Shown one piece after another: positions 25,186 to 33,375 of a stretch of 64,000 bases of DNA. Numbering within the stretch: the stretch's first letter is position 1; the number at the start of each line of letters is the position of its first letter. The notes beneath the pieces are model-generated. The model saw only the letters and a list, made by a program, of their open reading frames with translations, had not been told where the DNA came from and made no database searches. The position numbers and the translations under genes are program-made. Origin of the DNA: an uncultured Roseburia sp. GTDB taxonomy: Bacteria > Bacillota > Clostridia > Lachnospirales > Lachnospiraceae. The DNA is taken from positions 40,887 through 104,886 of the forward strand of contig URUD01000003.1 of NCBI GenBank assembly GCA_900550935.1, read 5' to 3'.

Positions 25186-27495
25186 TTATAAATGTTCCAG
25201 TTCTGAGAACTCATCTTCTGCCTTCATGCGTTTTCTCTTATTGGAAACGGTCTGTTCCAGCTGAGCCGGGCTGCTCTGTCCAAGCTGCTCCCTGATCCAG
25301 GAATCAACCGCCTCATGGAGTTTTTTGTTCTCATAGAGTTCCGCTTCGTTTAACACGCGGTATAAAAGCAGACCCTCCTGCGTTTCCTTACAAAATTCCA
25401 GTGACAGACCAAGTCCCTCTTTTATTTTTAACTCCATTTTATCCGGCATCCAGTTTTCTCTTTTTAACAATGCATAGTCGTAATTGTAATCAACCAGCAC
25501 AACCTTCTGTTTCTTATCCGTTTCAAAGATCTTATTGACCGGAATCCTTGCCTTCTTTCTGTTATGGTACTCAGTCGTATAGATCCTTCGTTTGACATTC
25601 GTTCTTAAGTCTTCAAAACTGCTCTGCGATTCATCCAGGTTCTCCGGCAAAGACGGCACTCTGTCATAGATCATCTGGAAATAGTCTGCCTTGTCATCTT
25701 TATAATCCGTAACCACAAACGCATAACGGTATTCCTTTTCCTTGCGGCTGACTGAAACCACGCGTACCTCGACCGTTGCCTGGTAATGCTCATTTTTCAG
25801 TACAAGTGTGACCGTCTCCTGCTCTGCGATATCATGCGGCTCTTTTAACAATATAGACAGACCGCCCTCTGCGATGTCCTCTGTCACACCATCCTCTTCC
25901 TCGAATCTGGTTTTCATGCGACATGGAATGGCGGCACGCTGACGCTCGGCACTTCGCACTGCTTTTCTTCCCAAAATAAAGAATAACGACATGACCAGAT
26001 TGTAGAAGTTTAATAACAGCCAGAACAAAATGACCAGATAATCGATCTGTCCAGTTGTAAAAGTCCAGTCGATACACCTTGCGATTCCGATGATGGACAA
26101 TACGATCAGGATAAAATGCGGGATCGCGTACGGCCAGTTCTTCTGTTCCTGTGCATCCCCACCCTTTTTTGTCACCTTGAATTTTTTCATACTGATTCCA
26201 AATGTCTCTAATAAAGTCGGGATCAGCAGAAACGGGAAAATGATCGTCTCGTAAAGATTCGTCCATCTCGTTGTCCTGATATTACGGCTCATCATCTTAA
26301 GGGAAATGTTACTGCTGATATACATCGGCAGCCAGAAGATCAGCACTTCTAACAGGGTACATTTGACCACGACCACATCAAAGGTTGCAAATAAGATCGG
26401 TGACATGATATAGATCAGACGTTTCCATGAAGCATACCAGTACCAGACAGATGCCATGTAATTGATTTTCTGTGTAAATTTCAGTTTCGGATTTAAGATC
26501 AGATGCATCTTGCGCCCGGTCTGGATACATCCTCTTGCCCAGCGCACCCTCTGATTGATCAGGCTCTTTAAGTCCGTCGGTGACAGACCGGATGCCAGTA
26601 CCTGATTGATGGCATAGCAGTGGTATCCCTTTGCCTGGATCAAAATTCCGGTTGCAAAATCCTCTGTGATGCTGTTCGTATAAAAGCCTCCGACATCATT
26701 GAGTGCCTCTCGCGAGATCAGCGTATTGGAGCCTCCATAAATGACGCAGTTGCTCTTATTTCTTGAAATCTGCACATCTTTGTAAAAGTAATCCTGTTCA
26801 TTCGGAATTTTATTCTCTGCAAACAGGTTAAATTGAAACAGATCTGGATTGTAAAAGCTCTGTGGAGTCTGGATAAATCCAAGTTTTATTTTATCCTTGT
26901 CATCTAAGTCTCTGTTTTTAATCTCCCGGTCTACAAAGTAGGCGACCGTGACCATCAAAAAGTCCCGTTTCGGTATCATGTCGGCATCAAACGTTGCAAT
27001 AAGCGGCGCATGAGTCACAGACATCGCATGGTTTAGATTACCTGCCTTTGCACCTTTGTGGTCCTCACGGTCAATATAGCCCACGCCCATCTGTTCTGCC
27101 AGTTCCCTGATCTCCTGCCTCTTTCCATCATCACACAGATAGATATGTACCTTCTTTTTGTCCGGATAATCCATGTGAACACAGCCGTTTACGGTCTTAT
27201 ATAATAAGTCTGCCGGCTCATTATAGGTCGCAATAAATACATCAACCTCCGGGTATTCTTCCTCGGGAACGATCGGAACCTCATAGTTCTCAATCTTATG
27301 CATATTAAAATAGTGGACAAACGCCTCAAGCATTCCAAGGATCTCTACCACCAGCAGTGAAACACCGGCAAAGGTAGACACCCATCCATATTCCGTCGGA
27401 ACCGTATAAAATGTTCTCCACCATAAATAAACTAAAGTCCAGGCAATATTAAAAAACAGCCATGCCCGGTTTCTGATCGCCTTTCCATTCTTCAT
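25186..27495 (-). CDS. BcsA-like family 2 glycosyltransferase with PilZ domain
   Basis: A 769-residue processive membrane glycosyltransferase. Two N-terminal helices are followed by the GT2 domain with FIATYNEP, DADMIP, TED (in SITEDFATG) and QRVRWARG, all in cellulose-synthase order, then a bundle of C-terminal helices. A PilZ domain follows at about 514-600 with RSAER (RxxxR) and DIAEGG, consistent with c-di-GMP binding. A further 165 residues hold RKKARIPV, which looks like a second, degenerate PilZ start. ATG at 27495 has GGA about 7 nt upstream. First gene of the locus. The polymer cannot be told from sequence; cellulose is a guess. Confidence 0.85.
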   Translation of the reverse strand: MKNGKAIRNRAWLFFNIAWTLVYLWWRTFYTVPTEYGWVSTFAGVSLLVVEILGMLEAFVHYFNMHKIENYEVPIVPEEEYPEVDVFIATYNEPADLLYKTVNGCVHMDYPDKKKVHIYLCDDGKRQEIRELAEQMGVGYIDREDHKGAKAGNLNHAMSVTHAPLIATFDADMIPKRDFLMVTVAYFVDREIKNRDLDDKDKIKLGFIQTPQSFYNPDLFQFNLFAENKIPNEQDYFYKDVQISRNKSNCVIYGGSNTLISREALNDVGGFYTNSITEDFATGILIQAKGYHCYAINQVLASGLSPTDLKSLINQRVRWARGCIQTGRKMHLILNPKLKFTQKINYMASVWYWYASWKRLIYIMSPILFATFDVVVVKCTLLEVLIFWLPMYISSNISLKMMSRNIRTTRWTNLYETIIFPFLLIPTLLETFGISMKKFKVTKKGGDAQEQKNWPYAIPHFILIVLSIIGIARCIDWTFTTGQIDYLVILFWLLLNFYNLVMSLFFILGRKAVRSAERQRAAIPCRMKTRFEEEDGVTEDIAEGGLSILLKEPHDIAEQETVTLVLKNEHYQATVEVRVVSVSRKEKEYRYAFVVTDYKDDKADYFQMIYDRVPSLPENLDESQSSFEDLRTNVKRRIYTTEYHNRKKARIPVNKIFETDKKQKVVLVDYNYDYALLKRENWMPDKMELKIKEGLGLSLEFCKETQEGLLLYRVLNEAELYENKKLHEAVDSWIREQLGQSSPAQLEQTVSNKRKRMKAEDEFSELEHL

Positions 27496-27566
27496 TTTTT
27501 CTTTCCTTTCTTTTGGCACTGCACTAACATCTTATTCTTCTCTATGCTTGTTAGAACAGCCTTTTT

Positions 27567-27594
27567 ATTATAACTTTTTTTCAGGAAAAAACAG
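27567..27594 (-). promoter_or_regulatory. Possible promoter of the exopolysaccharide operon
   Basis: CTGTTT, a 16-nt spacer and TATAAT on the minus strand. The -35 element falls inside the 3' arm of the dapF terminator, so promoter and terminator overlap. The -10 is perfect, the -35 weak. Confidence 0.45.
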
Positions 27595-27628
27595 GCTTTT
27601 TGCATCTTTTTCTGCAAAAAGCCTGTTT
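27589..27628 (-). terminator. Rho-independent terminator of dapF
   Basis: A 16-bp stem, AAACAGGCTTTTTGCA paired with TGCAAAAAGCCTGTTT, followed by further T on the minus strand, starting 2 nt after the dapF stop. Confidence 0.85.
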
Positions 27629-27629
27629 C

Positions 27630-28475
27630 TCAGGTAAAAAATGTCTCTTCTACTATAATCTTCCCTACATACACGACCGGACCGGTCATAAATATTCTTC
27701 CGTCTTCTGCAAACTCTATGGCAAGCTCTCCGCCTTTCATATGAACCGTCACCTGATCTCCTACCAGTCCAAGGCGGTGTGATGCCGCTGCTGCCGCACA
27801 GGCACCCGTTCCTGAGGCATATGTATAGCCTGCCCCTCTTTCGTATATTTCAATCTGTATATTTTCCCGATCAAGCACTCTGCACAGCTGCATATTGATA
27901 CGGTTGGGAAAATACTTGGAATTTTCTACATATGGTCCTAACTGCATTGCTTTTTTGGCATTGACTTCTTCTAATAAGATCACGCAGTTTGGATTTCCCA
28001 TTGAAACACAGGTCGCATTGTAAAAATTATCGCAAAAAAAGATTGCTTCATTTGTGATCTCCTCACCAAATCCAACTGCAGGTATCTTCTCCGCCTGAAA
28101 TTCCGGATATCCCATATCGACCCGCATCCGGTTTCCCATCTCATCTAAAAAGGTGATCTGTGTCTCTCCTGCATTGGTCGTGAGTGTATAATTGTCCTCT
28201 TTTATATATCCTGCATCTTTTAAATATCTTGAAAAAATCCGGATGCCATTTCCGCTTTTTTCTGCTTCACTTCCATCCGGATTAAAAATTCGTACTTTTA
28301 TTGTTTCCTGTTCGAATAATGGTCCATAGAGCACCCCATCTGCACCCACACCAATATTGCGCTTACATAGCTGCCTTACAAAACGTTCCTGCAATATGGT
28401 TTTGTTAACAGTGGGATCATAGACAAGATAATCATTTCCAATACCGTGGTATTTGCGCAGTACAATCTCTGCCAT
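27630..28475 (-). CDS. dapF: Diaminopimelate epimerase homologue with Ser in place of both catalytic Cys
   Basis: A 281-residue DapF-fold protein that aligns along its whole length: GIGNDYLVYD, GVGADGV, FNPDGSEAE, SMGNPNCVI, YERGAGYTYA and MTGPVVYV are all family blocks. DapF converts LL- to meso-diaminopimelate with a Cys/Cys acid-base pair. Here both positions are Ser: Ser74 in EKSGNGIR (codon AGC) and Ser221 in YASGTGACA (codon TCA). The gene is otherwise intact, so this is a real variant. It may be slower, have another substrate, or not be an epimerase. ATG at 28475 has GGGGG 5 nt upstream. Confidence 0.8.
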   Translation of the reverse strand: MAEIVLRKYHGIGNDYLVYDPTVNKTILQERFVRQLCKRNIGVGADGVLYGPLFEQETIKVRIFNPDGSEAEKSGNGIRIFSRYLKDAGYIKEDNYTLTTNAGETQITFLDEMGNRMRVDMGYPEFQAEKIPAVGFGEEITNEAIFFCDNFYNATCVSMGNPNCVILLEEVNAKKAMQLGPYVENSKYFPNRINMQLCRVLDRENIQIEIYERGAGYTYASGTGACAAAAASHRLGLVGDQVTVHMKGGELAIEFAEDGRIFMTGPVVYVGKIIVEETFFT

Positions 28476-28529
28476 AAATACCCCCATTTTTTCTCTCTTA
28501 TTCTATTCTATGCACCAGCTTATCTCCTG

Positions 28530-28850
28530 TCACTCTTTTTCCTTATTTTCGTCAATCAGATGTCTGAGGTTTTCGGATTTTTCATGCAGGATCTTATCGA
28601 TCTGACCCTTGGTAACCTCATCCTTTACATCACTCTTTCCATAAACACCAGAGTATGCCCCTGTTGTATAGTTATAATCCTCTTCGGACGGTAACTGGCT
28701 CTCATTGCTTTCTACAACTTCCTGCTCTTCTTCCATCTTCTCCGATTCAACCGGCTCCGGCTGTTTTGGAATATAGTTGACATTCCAGTATTTTATGATG
28801 CTTCTACTGATTCTCTCACGTTCATTTCTCTCATCAATCAAATCTTTCAT
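28530..28850 (-). CDS. Small acidic protein of unknown function
   Basis: A 106-residue soluble, strongly acidic protein (KMEEEQEVVESNESQLPSEED) with charged helical ends (KDLIDERNERERISRSIIKYW; KGQIDKILHEKSENLRHLIDE) and a Tyr/Gly-rich centre (YNYTTGAYSGVYGK). No family recognised. ATG at 28850 has GGAG 8 nt upstream; the in-frame GTG at 28856 is too close to it. It lies between dapF and the divergent sigG gene, so its upstream region is shared with sigG. Confidence 0.55.
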   Translation of the reverse strand: MKDLIDERNERERISRSIIKYWNVNYIPKQPEPVESEKMEEEQEVVESNESQLPSEEDYNYTTGAYSGVYGKSDVKDEVTKGQIDKILHEKSENLRHLIDENKEKE

Positions 28851-28928
28851 AGTCACTGCTCCAATGCTTTTTCAATCTAGTTCTTTAGTATTTTACCATT
28901 ATTTTCTCATAAAAAAAAGTTACTTTCT

Positions 28929-28958
28929 GAATAAAATGTATGAAATTGAAGCATCCTT
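28929..28958 (+). promoter_or_regulatory. Weak sigma-G/F-like promoter before sigG
   Basis: GAATA, an 18-nt spacer and CATCCTT. The -35 fits the sigma-G form GHATR; the -10 matches CATWHTA at 5 of 7. Position (about 30 nt before the start codon) suits an autoregulated sigG, but the match is weak. Confidence 0.3.
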
Positions 28959-28987
28959 TTAATAAAAATCCCGGAGGTACTTACATC

Positions 28988-29767
28988 ATGGCTTCATACA
29001 AAGTTGAAATCTGCGGTGTCAACACTGCTAAGCTCCCTATTTTAAAAGAAGAAGAAAAGGATGCTCTTTTTGTACGGATCAAACAGGGAGATCTGCAAGC
29101 CAGGGAAACTTACATCAAGGGAAATCTCCGGCTTGTTTTAAGTGTCATCAAACGCTTTTCCGGCAACCATGAAAATGTAGATGACCTCTTTCAGATCGGC
29201 TGCATCGGTCTGATCAAATCCATTGATAATTTTGACCCGACTATGGGAGTCAGGTTTTCCACCTACGCTGTTCCTATGATTATAGGTGAAATACGACGTT
29301 ATCTGCGTGACAACAATTCCATCCGCGTCAGTCGCTCCCTGCGTGATACCGCGTATAAAGCCATCCATGCCAAAGAAGTTCTCTCCCACACTTCCACCAG
29401 GGAACCCACCTTAGATGAGATTGCCCAAGAAGCAGGACTCTCCAAAGATGAGATCGTTTTCGCCCTCGATGCCATCCAAAGCCCAATCAGCCTCTACGAT
29501 CCGGTCTATACCGATGGCGGTGACACACTGTATGTGATGGACCAGATCAGTGATAAAAAGAACCGGGAGGACAACTGGGTCGAGGAACTTTCCTTAAATG
29601 ATGCCCTCGATCATCTGGGTGAACGCGAAAATTATATTTTAAAACTGCGCTTTTTTGAAGGAAAAACGCAGATGGAGGTTGCAGAAGAGATCCACATCTC
29701 ACAGGCACAGGTCAGCCGGCTGGAAAAGTCTGCCTTAAAATCCATCCGGCATTATCTGTCCCTTTAA
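28988..29767 (+). CDS. sigG: RNA polymerase sigma factor SigG (late forespore)
   Basis: Sigma-70 family factor of 259 residues that drives late forespore transcription. It starts MASYKVEICGVNTAKLPIL, the near-invariant SigG N-terminus. Region 2 reads NLRLVLSVIKRFSGNHENVDDLFQIGCIGLIKSIDNFD, followed by STYAVPMIIGEIRRYLRDNN. Region 4 ends with the helix-turn-helix TQMEVAEEIHISQAQVSRLEKSAL. ATG at 28988 follows GGAGG at a fitting distance. In B. subtilis sigG directly follows spoIIGA-sigE; here it is on the opposite strand with a nuclease gene in between, tail to tail with 1 nt between stops. Confidence 0.96.
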   Translation: MASYKVEICGVNTAKLPILKEEEKDALFVRIKQGDLQARETYIKGNLRLVLSVIKRFSGNHENVDDLFQIGCIGLIKSIDNFDPTMGVRFSTYAVPMIIGEIRRYLRDNNSIRVSRSLRDTAYKAIHAKEVLSHTSTREPTLDEIAQEAGLSKDEIVFALDAIQSPISLYDPVYTDGGDTLYVMDQISDKKNREDNWVEELSLNDALDHLGERENYILKLRFFEGKTQMEVAEEIHISQAQVSRLEKSALKSIRHYLSL

Positions 29768-29768
29768 A

Positions 29769-31376
29769 CTATCTGTCCCATTTATTACACAGCGCATTGA
29801 TCTGGTCTGCAAAACGGCCAAGTTCTTTGTTCGGCATACCCTCGCACTTGTTGATAACCGTAAGCAACCGCTGTCCTGCAGCAAGAAGTCTTGCAAATAC
29901 ATTGTTTGCCACACGTGAATTCTGTTTGTCTTTCTTCTTTTCCACCTGCTGTCTGGAACCCTCTTTGACACATTCCCCTGTCATGAGGTCAAATGTATCT
30001 CCGCTGTATGGTGCATAGGCATCATAGCCCAGGGTATCATGAAGGTGTGCTGCGAACTGCTCCGTGACCTTGTCATCTCCGTGTACCACAAATACTTTCT
30101 TTGGTTTCTGCTCAAATGCTGCCGCCCATCTGGTAAGCTGATTGATATCCGCATGACCGCTGATGCCCGGTAAATTCTCAATCCGCGCCTTTACCTCGAT
30201 CGTCTCACCGAACAGCTTCACCTCTTTTGCTCCATTTAACAGGGAATGTCCGAGTGTGCCAGGCACCTGGAATCCAACAAACAGAATCGTTGAATCAGCT
30301 CTCCACAGATTATGTTTTAAGTGGTGTCTGATACGTCCAGCCTCACACATACCGGAAGCAGAAATGATAACCTTTGGCTTGTCGTTGAAGTTGATCATCT
30401 TGGATTCATCACTGGTGATTGCCATCCGAAGTCCTGGAAACCCGATCGGGTTAATGCCCTGATGTACCAGTTCGAGTGCGGTCTCATCAAAACAGTCCTC
30501 CACGTTTTTATTGAAAATAGAGGTTGCCTCCACAGCAAGCGGGCTATCCACATATACTTCAAAATTCTCATATTCCGGCAGAAGATGTTCGTTTTTGATC
30601 CGCCGTATAAAATAGAGCATTTCCTGCGTACGTCCAACGGAAAATGCCGGAATGACAAGATTTCCGCCACGAGTAAACGTATCTTTTAATACCTCTGCCA
30701 GCCTGACTGCAAAATCCGGCGGTGTCTGATGTTCCCTGTCTCCATAAGTAGACTCCATCACGACGTAATCTGCTTCTTTGATGTATTCCGGGTCTTTGAT
30801 CAGTGGACGGTTTCCTGGTCCGATATCACCGGAAAAGACGATCTTTACTTCTTTGTCCTCTTCCTGTACCCACATCTCGATGCTCGAAGAACCAAGCAAA
30901 TGCCCTGCATCTACAAAACGTACTTTTAACCCGTCACACACTTCGACGATATGTTGATACTCACATGGTACAAAATGTCCCAGAACCCCCATCGCATCAT
31001 TCATATCATAGAGTGGCACGATTTCCGGCAATCCGGCTCTCTTTGCCTTACGATTTCTCCACTCTGCCTCAAACATCTGAATATGTGCACTGTCCTTTAA
31101 CATGATCTCACATAACTGATTCGTTGCTATGGTACAGAAGATCTGTCCCCGGAATCCATGATTGTAAAGCAGCGGTAATAAACCGGAGTGATCGATATGT
31201 GCATGTGTCACAAATACATAATCAATATCGGAAGCATTGACCGGTATCTCCTGATTCACATAAAGATCTGCTCCCTGTTCCATACCACAATCTACTAAAA
31301 TCCGCTTATCCCCAAAGCTGAGAAAATGGCAACTGCCTGTAACCTCATGTGCCGCGCCTAAAAACTCTAATAACAT
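29769..31376 (-). CDS. Metallo-beta-lactamase/beta-CASP RNA-processing nuclease (YSH1-like)
   Basis: A 535-residue MBL-fold protein of the CPSF/YSH1 group, probably a zinc-dependent ribonuclease. The zinc motif is THAHIDHSG, with AGHLLGSSS and FSGDIG further on. The beta-CASP insert has PAFSVGRTQEMLYFI and SASGMCEAGRIRHHL, and VHGDDKVTEQFAAHL closes the fold. A C-terminal extension of about 80 residues is Lys/Gln-rich and then helical. ATG at 31376 has GGAGGGG 7 nt upstream; in-frame sequence upstream is not needed. The RNA substrate is unknown. Confidence 0.9.
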   Translation of the reverse strand: MLLEFLGAAHEVTGSCHFLSFGDKRILVDCGMEQGADLYVNQEIPVNASDIDYVFVTHAHIDHSGLLPLLYNHGFRGQIFCTIATNQLCEIMLKDSAHIQMFEAEWRNRKAKRAGLPEIVPLYDMNDAMGVLGHFVPCEYQHIVEVCDGLKVRFVDAGHLLGSSSIEMWVQEEDKEVKIVFSGDIGPGNRPLIKDPEYIKEADYVVMESTYGDREHQTPPDFAVRLAEVLKDTFTRGGNLVIPAFSVGRTQEMLYFIRRIKNEHLLPEYENFEVYVDSPLAVEATSIFNKNVEDCFDETALELVHQGINPIGFPGLRMAITSDESKMINFNDKPKVIISASGMCEAGRIRHHLKHNLWRADSTILFVGFQVPGTLGHSLLNGAKEVKLFGETIEVKARIENLPGISGHADINQLTRWAAAFEQKPKKVFVVHGDDKVTEQFAAHLHDTLGYDAYAPYSGDTFDLMTGECVKEGSRQQVEKKKDKQNSRVANNVFARLLAAGQRLLTVINKCEGMPNKELGRFADQINALCNKWDR

Positions 31377-31511
31377 AAGCTGTCCCCTCCTATCTGTCCT
31401 GTTGCAGTCCATATCCATCTGCATTTTTATAGTATATATTATACTATTTTTCAGACATTTTTACAATATTTTCTCACAATTTACACAAAAAGGATATTGG
31501 TGACACAGGGC

Positions 31512-32297
31512 TTACTCTAATTTTACAATCTCTTTTTTTAAACGCACCATGATCTTTTTCTCCAATCTTGAAATATAAGACTGCGAGATTCCTAGCATAT
31601 CTGCTACCTCTTTCTGTGTTTTTTCCTCGCCGTCTAAGGTATTTAACCCAAACCGGAGTTCTATGATCATCCGTTCCCTGCCGGAAAGTTTTTCGATCGC
31701 GCCTTTTAACAACCGGTGTTCCACATCCGTTTCGATATCACGGTAGATCACATCCTCATCGGTTCCAAGGATATCCGATAGCAGAAGCTCGTTTCCATCC
31801 CAATCCACATTTAACGGCTCATCTATCGAAACTTCCAGACGTGTCTTACTGTTTCTCCTTAAATACATCAGTATCTCATTTTCAATACAGCGCGAAGCAT
31901 AGGTCGCGAGCTTGATATTTTTATTCGGGTTAAATGTGTTGATCGCCTTAATGAGCCCGATCGTTCCGATCGAGATCAGATCTTCGACCCCGACTCCGGT
32001 ATTGTCAAATTTCTTTGCTATGTATACGACCAGACGCAAATTATGTTCGATCAGCCGTTTACGGGCATGTTCCACGGCATCACACTCTCTGGACGATAAT
32101 GCCTCTTCTCCTTTTGCTTTTCCTAAAAGCCGGATGCAGGAAGCCTCTTCCTCACTCTCTAACGGCGCCGGCAATATCTCCGCCCCACCAATATAGTGCA
32201 CTTCATTTTTTCCATGCACCAGCCATCTCACAATGGAAAAACTCCGAATTTCCTGCCAGAATGTTTTCTTTTCCGGCATCTTGAACTTTATATACAT
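31512..32297 (-). CDS. sigE: RNA polymerase sigma factor SigE (pro-sigma-E)
   Basis: Early mother-cell sigma factor, made as a pro-protein. The 261-residue product has a basic, hydrophobic pro-region (about 1-31) before NEVHYIGG, the counterpart of the B. subtilis cleavage zone EVYYIGG. Region 2 is almost identical to the family (NLRLVVYIAKKFDNTGVGVEDLISIGTIGLIKAINTFNP), and region 4 ends ADMLGISQSYISRLEKKI. An insert of some 20 residues (SCIRLLGKAKGEEALSSREC) precedes region 2. Its start overlaps the spoIIGA end by 10 nt, so production of protease and substrate is coupled. Confidence 0.96.
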   Translation of the reverse strand: MYIKFKMPEKKTFWQEIRSFSIVRWLVHGKNEVHYIGGAEILPAPLESEEEASCIRLLGKAKGEEALSSRECDAVEHARKRLIEHNLRLVVYIAKKFDNTGVGVEDLISIGTIGLIKAINTFNPNKNIKLATYASRCIENEILMYLRRNSKTRLEVSIDEPLNVDWDGNELLLSDILGTDEDVIYRDIETDVEHRLLKGAIEKLSGRERMIIELRFGLNTLDGEEKTQKEVADMLGISQSYISRLEKKIMVRLKKEIVKLE

Positions 32298-33193
32298 ACT
32301 TTATCACCTTTTTCATTTTTTTGACCAGACCTTCCATGGTAATCTTCTCTTTCGTTCTCCATTTCAGATGCTTTTATCTGCAATGATCTTGATTGCAATT
32401 CCTTTGTCTGCAATAATTTTGCATGTAAGAGCAGATCATAGTCTGATCCCTCCAAAAATCCCTGTTCTCCAAGTCCGATCACCGCTTCTTTGATCACGCA
32501 GTGATCCTTTCCCCGTCCAAATTCTAATTGTTCCACATCCATTGCCCAGATAAGACCGCTCTGCTTTCCTAACGACTGATAAGGGATCAATCGCATCTTA
32601 TCTCGCCCGGGCTCCAATAATTCTTTTGCCTTCCTCTCGCTCAATACGCACACCGGTTTTCCGGTATAGGGATCGGTCAGCTGATTTCCGCTGTCATAGT
32701 ACGCCATAAATTCCAGTTTCTTTCCCCGGTTTATGATCCGCACCGGGATCTTGTTTTTCTCATAGGTCTGCACAGAAAGCAGAAACGACAGAAACACTGC
32801 CAGAAGGCCTACGCCTCCCAAAAGCTGCAGCGCATAATTTTGAAAAAACACGCTCTGTTCCATCATCCATTCGATAACTCCCCCAAGAAACAATACCACA
32901 ATGTATGTACTCAGCCATGCTTTCAAAAATTCCTGTCTGGAACGACAGCCAAAACATCCCGCCACCATTGCCGTATTTAAAAGGAAATGTGTCACGATCT
33001 GATAGGTCATGATCTGATCGATCAAAAGAAAAAGGATCAGCCCCACCAGCGAAGCGAAAAACGAGATCAGAAAAAGCCGGATCACACTTTTTCCTCTCTT
33101 TAATAACAAGTTGCTCCCCATTACGGCAATGAAGTCCATACAGAAGTTCTGTAACAGGAAAACATCCACATAGAACACATATATTTTTCTCAC
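32288..33193 (-). CDS. spoIIGA: Sigma-E processing peptidase SpoIIGA
   Basis: Membrane-bound aspartic protease that removes the SigE pro-sequence after septation. The 301-residue product has five or so transmembrane helices in the first half and a soluble protease half with the active-site motif YDSGNQLTDP near residue 166, plus the RLIPYQSLGKQSGLIW block. Length is close to the family. The start is GTG with AGGA 6 nt upstream. It overlaps sigE. Upstream lies a promoter with an unusually long spacer, as in B. subtilis spoIIG. Confidence 0.94.
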   Translation of the reverse strand: MRKIYVFYVDVFLLQNFCMDFIAVMGSNLLLKRGKSVIRLFLISFFASLVGLILFLLIDQIMTYQIVTHFLLNTAMVAGCFGCRSRQEFLKAWLSTYIVVLFLGGVIEWMMEQSVFFQNYALQLLGGVGLLAVFLSFLLSVQTYEKNKIPVRIINRGKKLEFMAYYDSGNQLTDPYTGKPVCVLSERKAKELLEPGRDKMRLIPYQSLGKQSGLIWAMDVEQLEFGRGKDHCVIKEAVIGLGEQGFLEGSDYDLLLHAKLLQTKELQSRSLQIKASEMENEREDYHGRSGQKNEKGDKVCI

Positions 33194-33209
33194 CTCGCTT
33201 CCTTTTGTT

Positions 33210-33242
33210 ATTATAGTGATGCTATTCCTGTTATTTTGTCAG
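33210..33242 (-). promoter_or_regulatory. Probable spoIIG promoter with long spacer and degenerate Spo0A site
   Basis: On the minus strand CTGACA and TATAAT are 21 nt apart. The B. subtilis spoIIG promoter is known for a 22-nt spacer and a Spo0A site over the -35. Here TTCTGACAAAA over the -35 resembles an inverted 0A box (TTCGACAAAA) with small deviations. Confidence 0.45.
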
Positions 33243-33330
33243 AATCGGGGGATTGGATCCAACTTAAGAAACTCACTTTGCTCATCAGATCTTCCTACAG
33301 GCACTCGCTTTTTTCCCTATGCGCACAAAA

Positions 33331-33363
33331 AAAGCGGCTGAACGAAATTCGTTCAACCACTTT
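33331..33363 (-). terminator. Rho-independent terminator of ftsZ
   Basis: Stem AAGTGGTTGAACGAA/TTCGTTCAGCCGCTT with G-U pairs, followed by seven T on the minus strand, 13 nt after the ftsZ stop. Confidence 0.85.
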
Positions 33364-33375
33364 ACTGTACTCTCA

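Noticed and set aside
28275..28285. Cys-to-Ser change in DapF as a sequencing error
   Set aside because: Two separate sites carry Ser with codons AGC and TCA; the second would need two errors, and the frame is intact.
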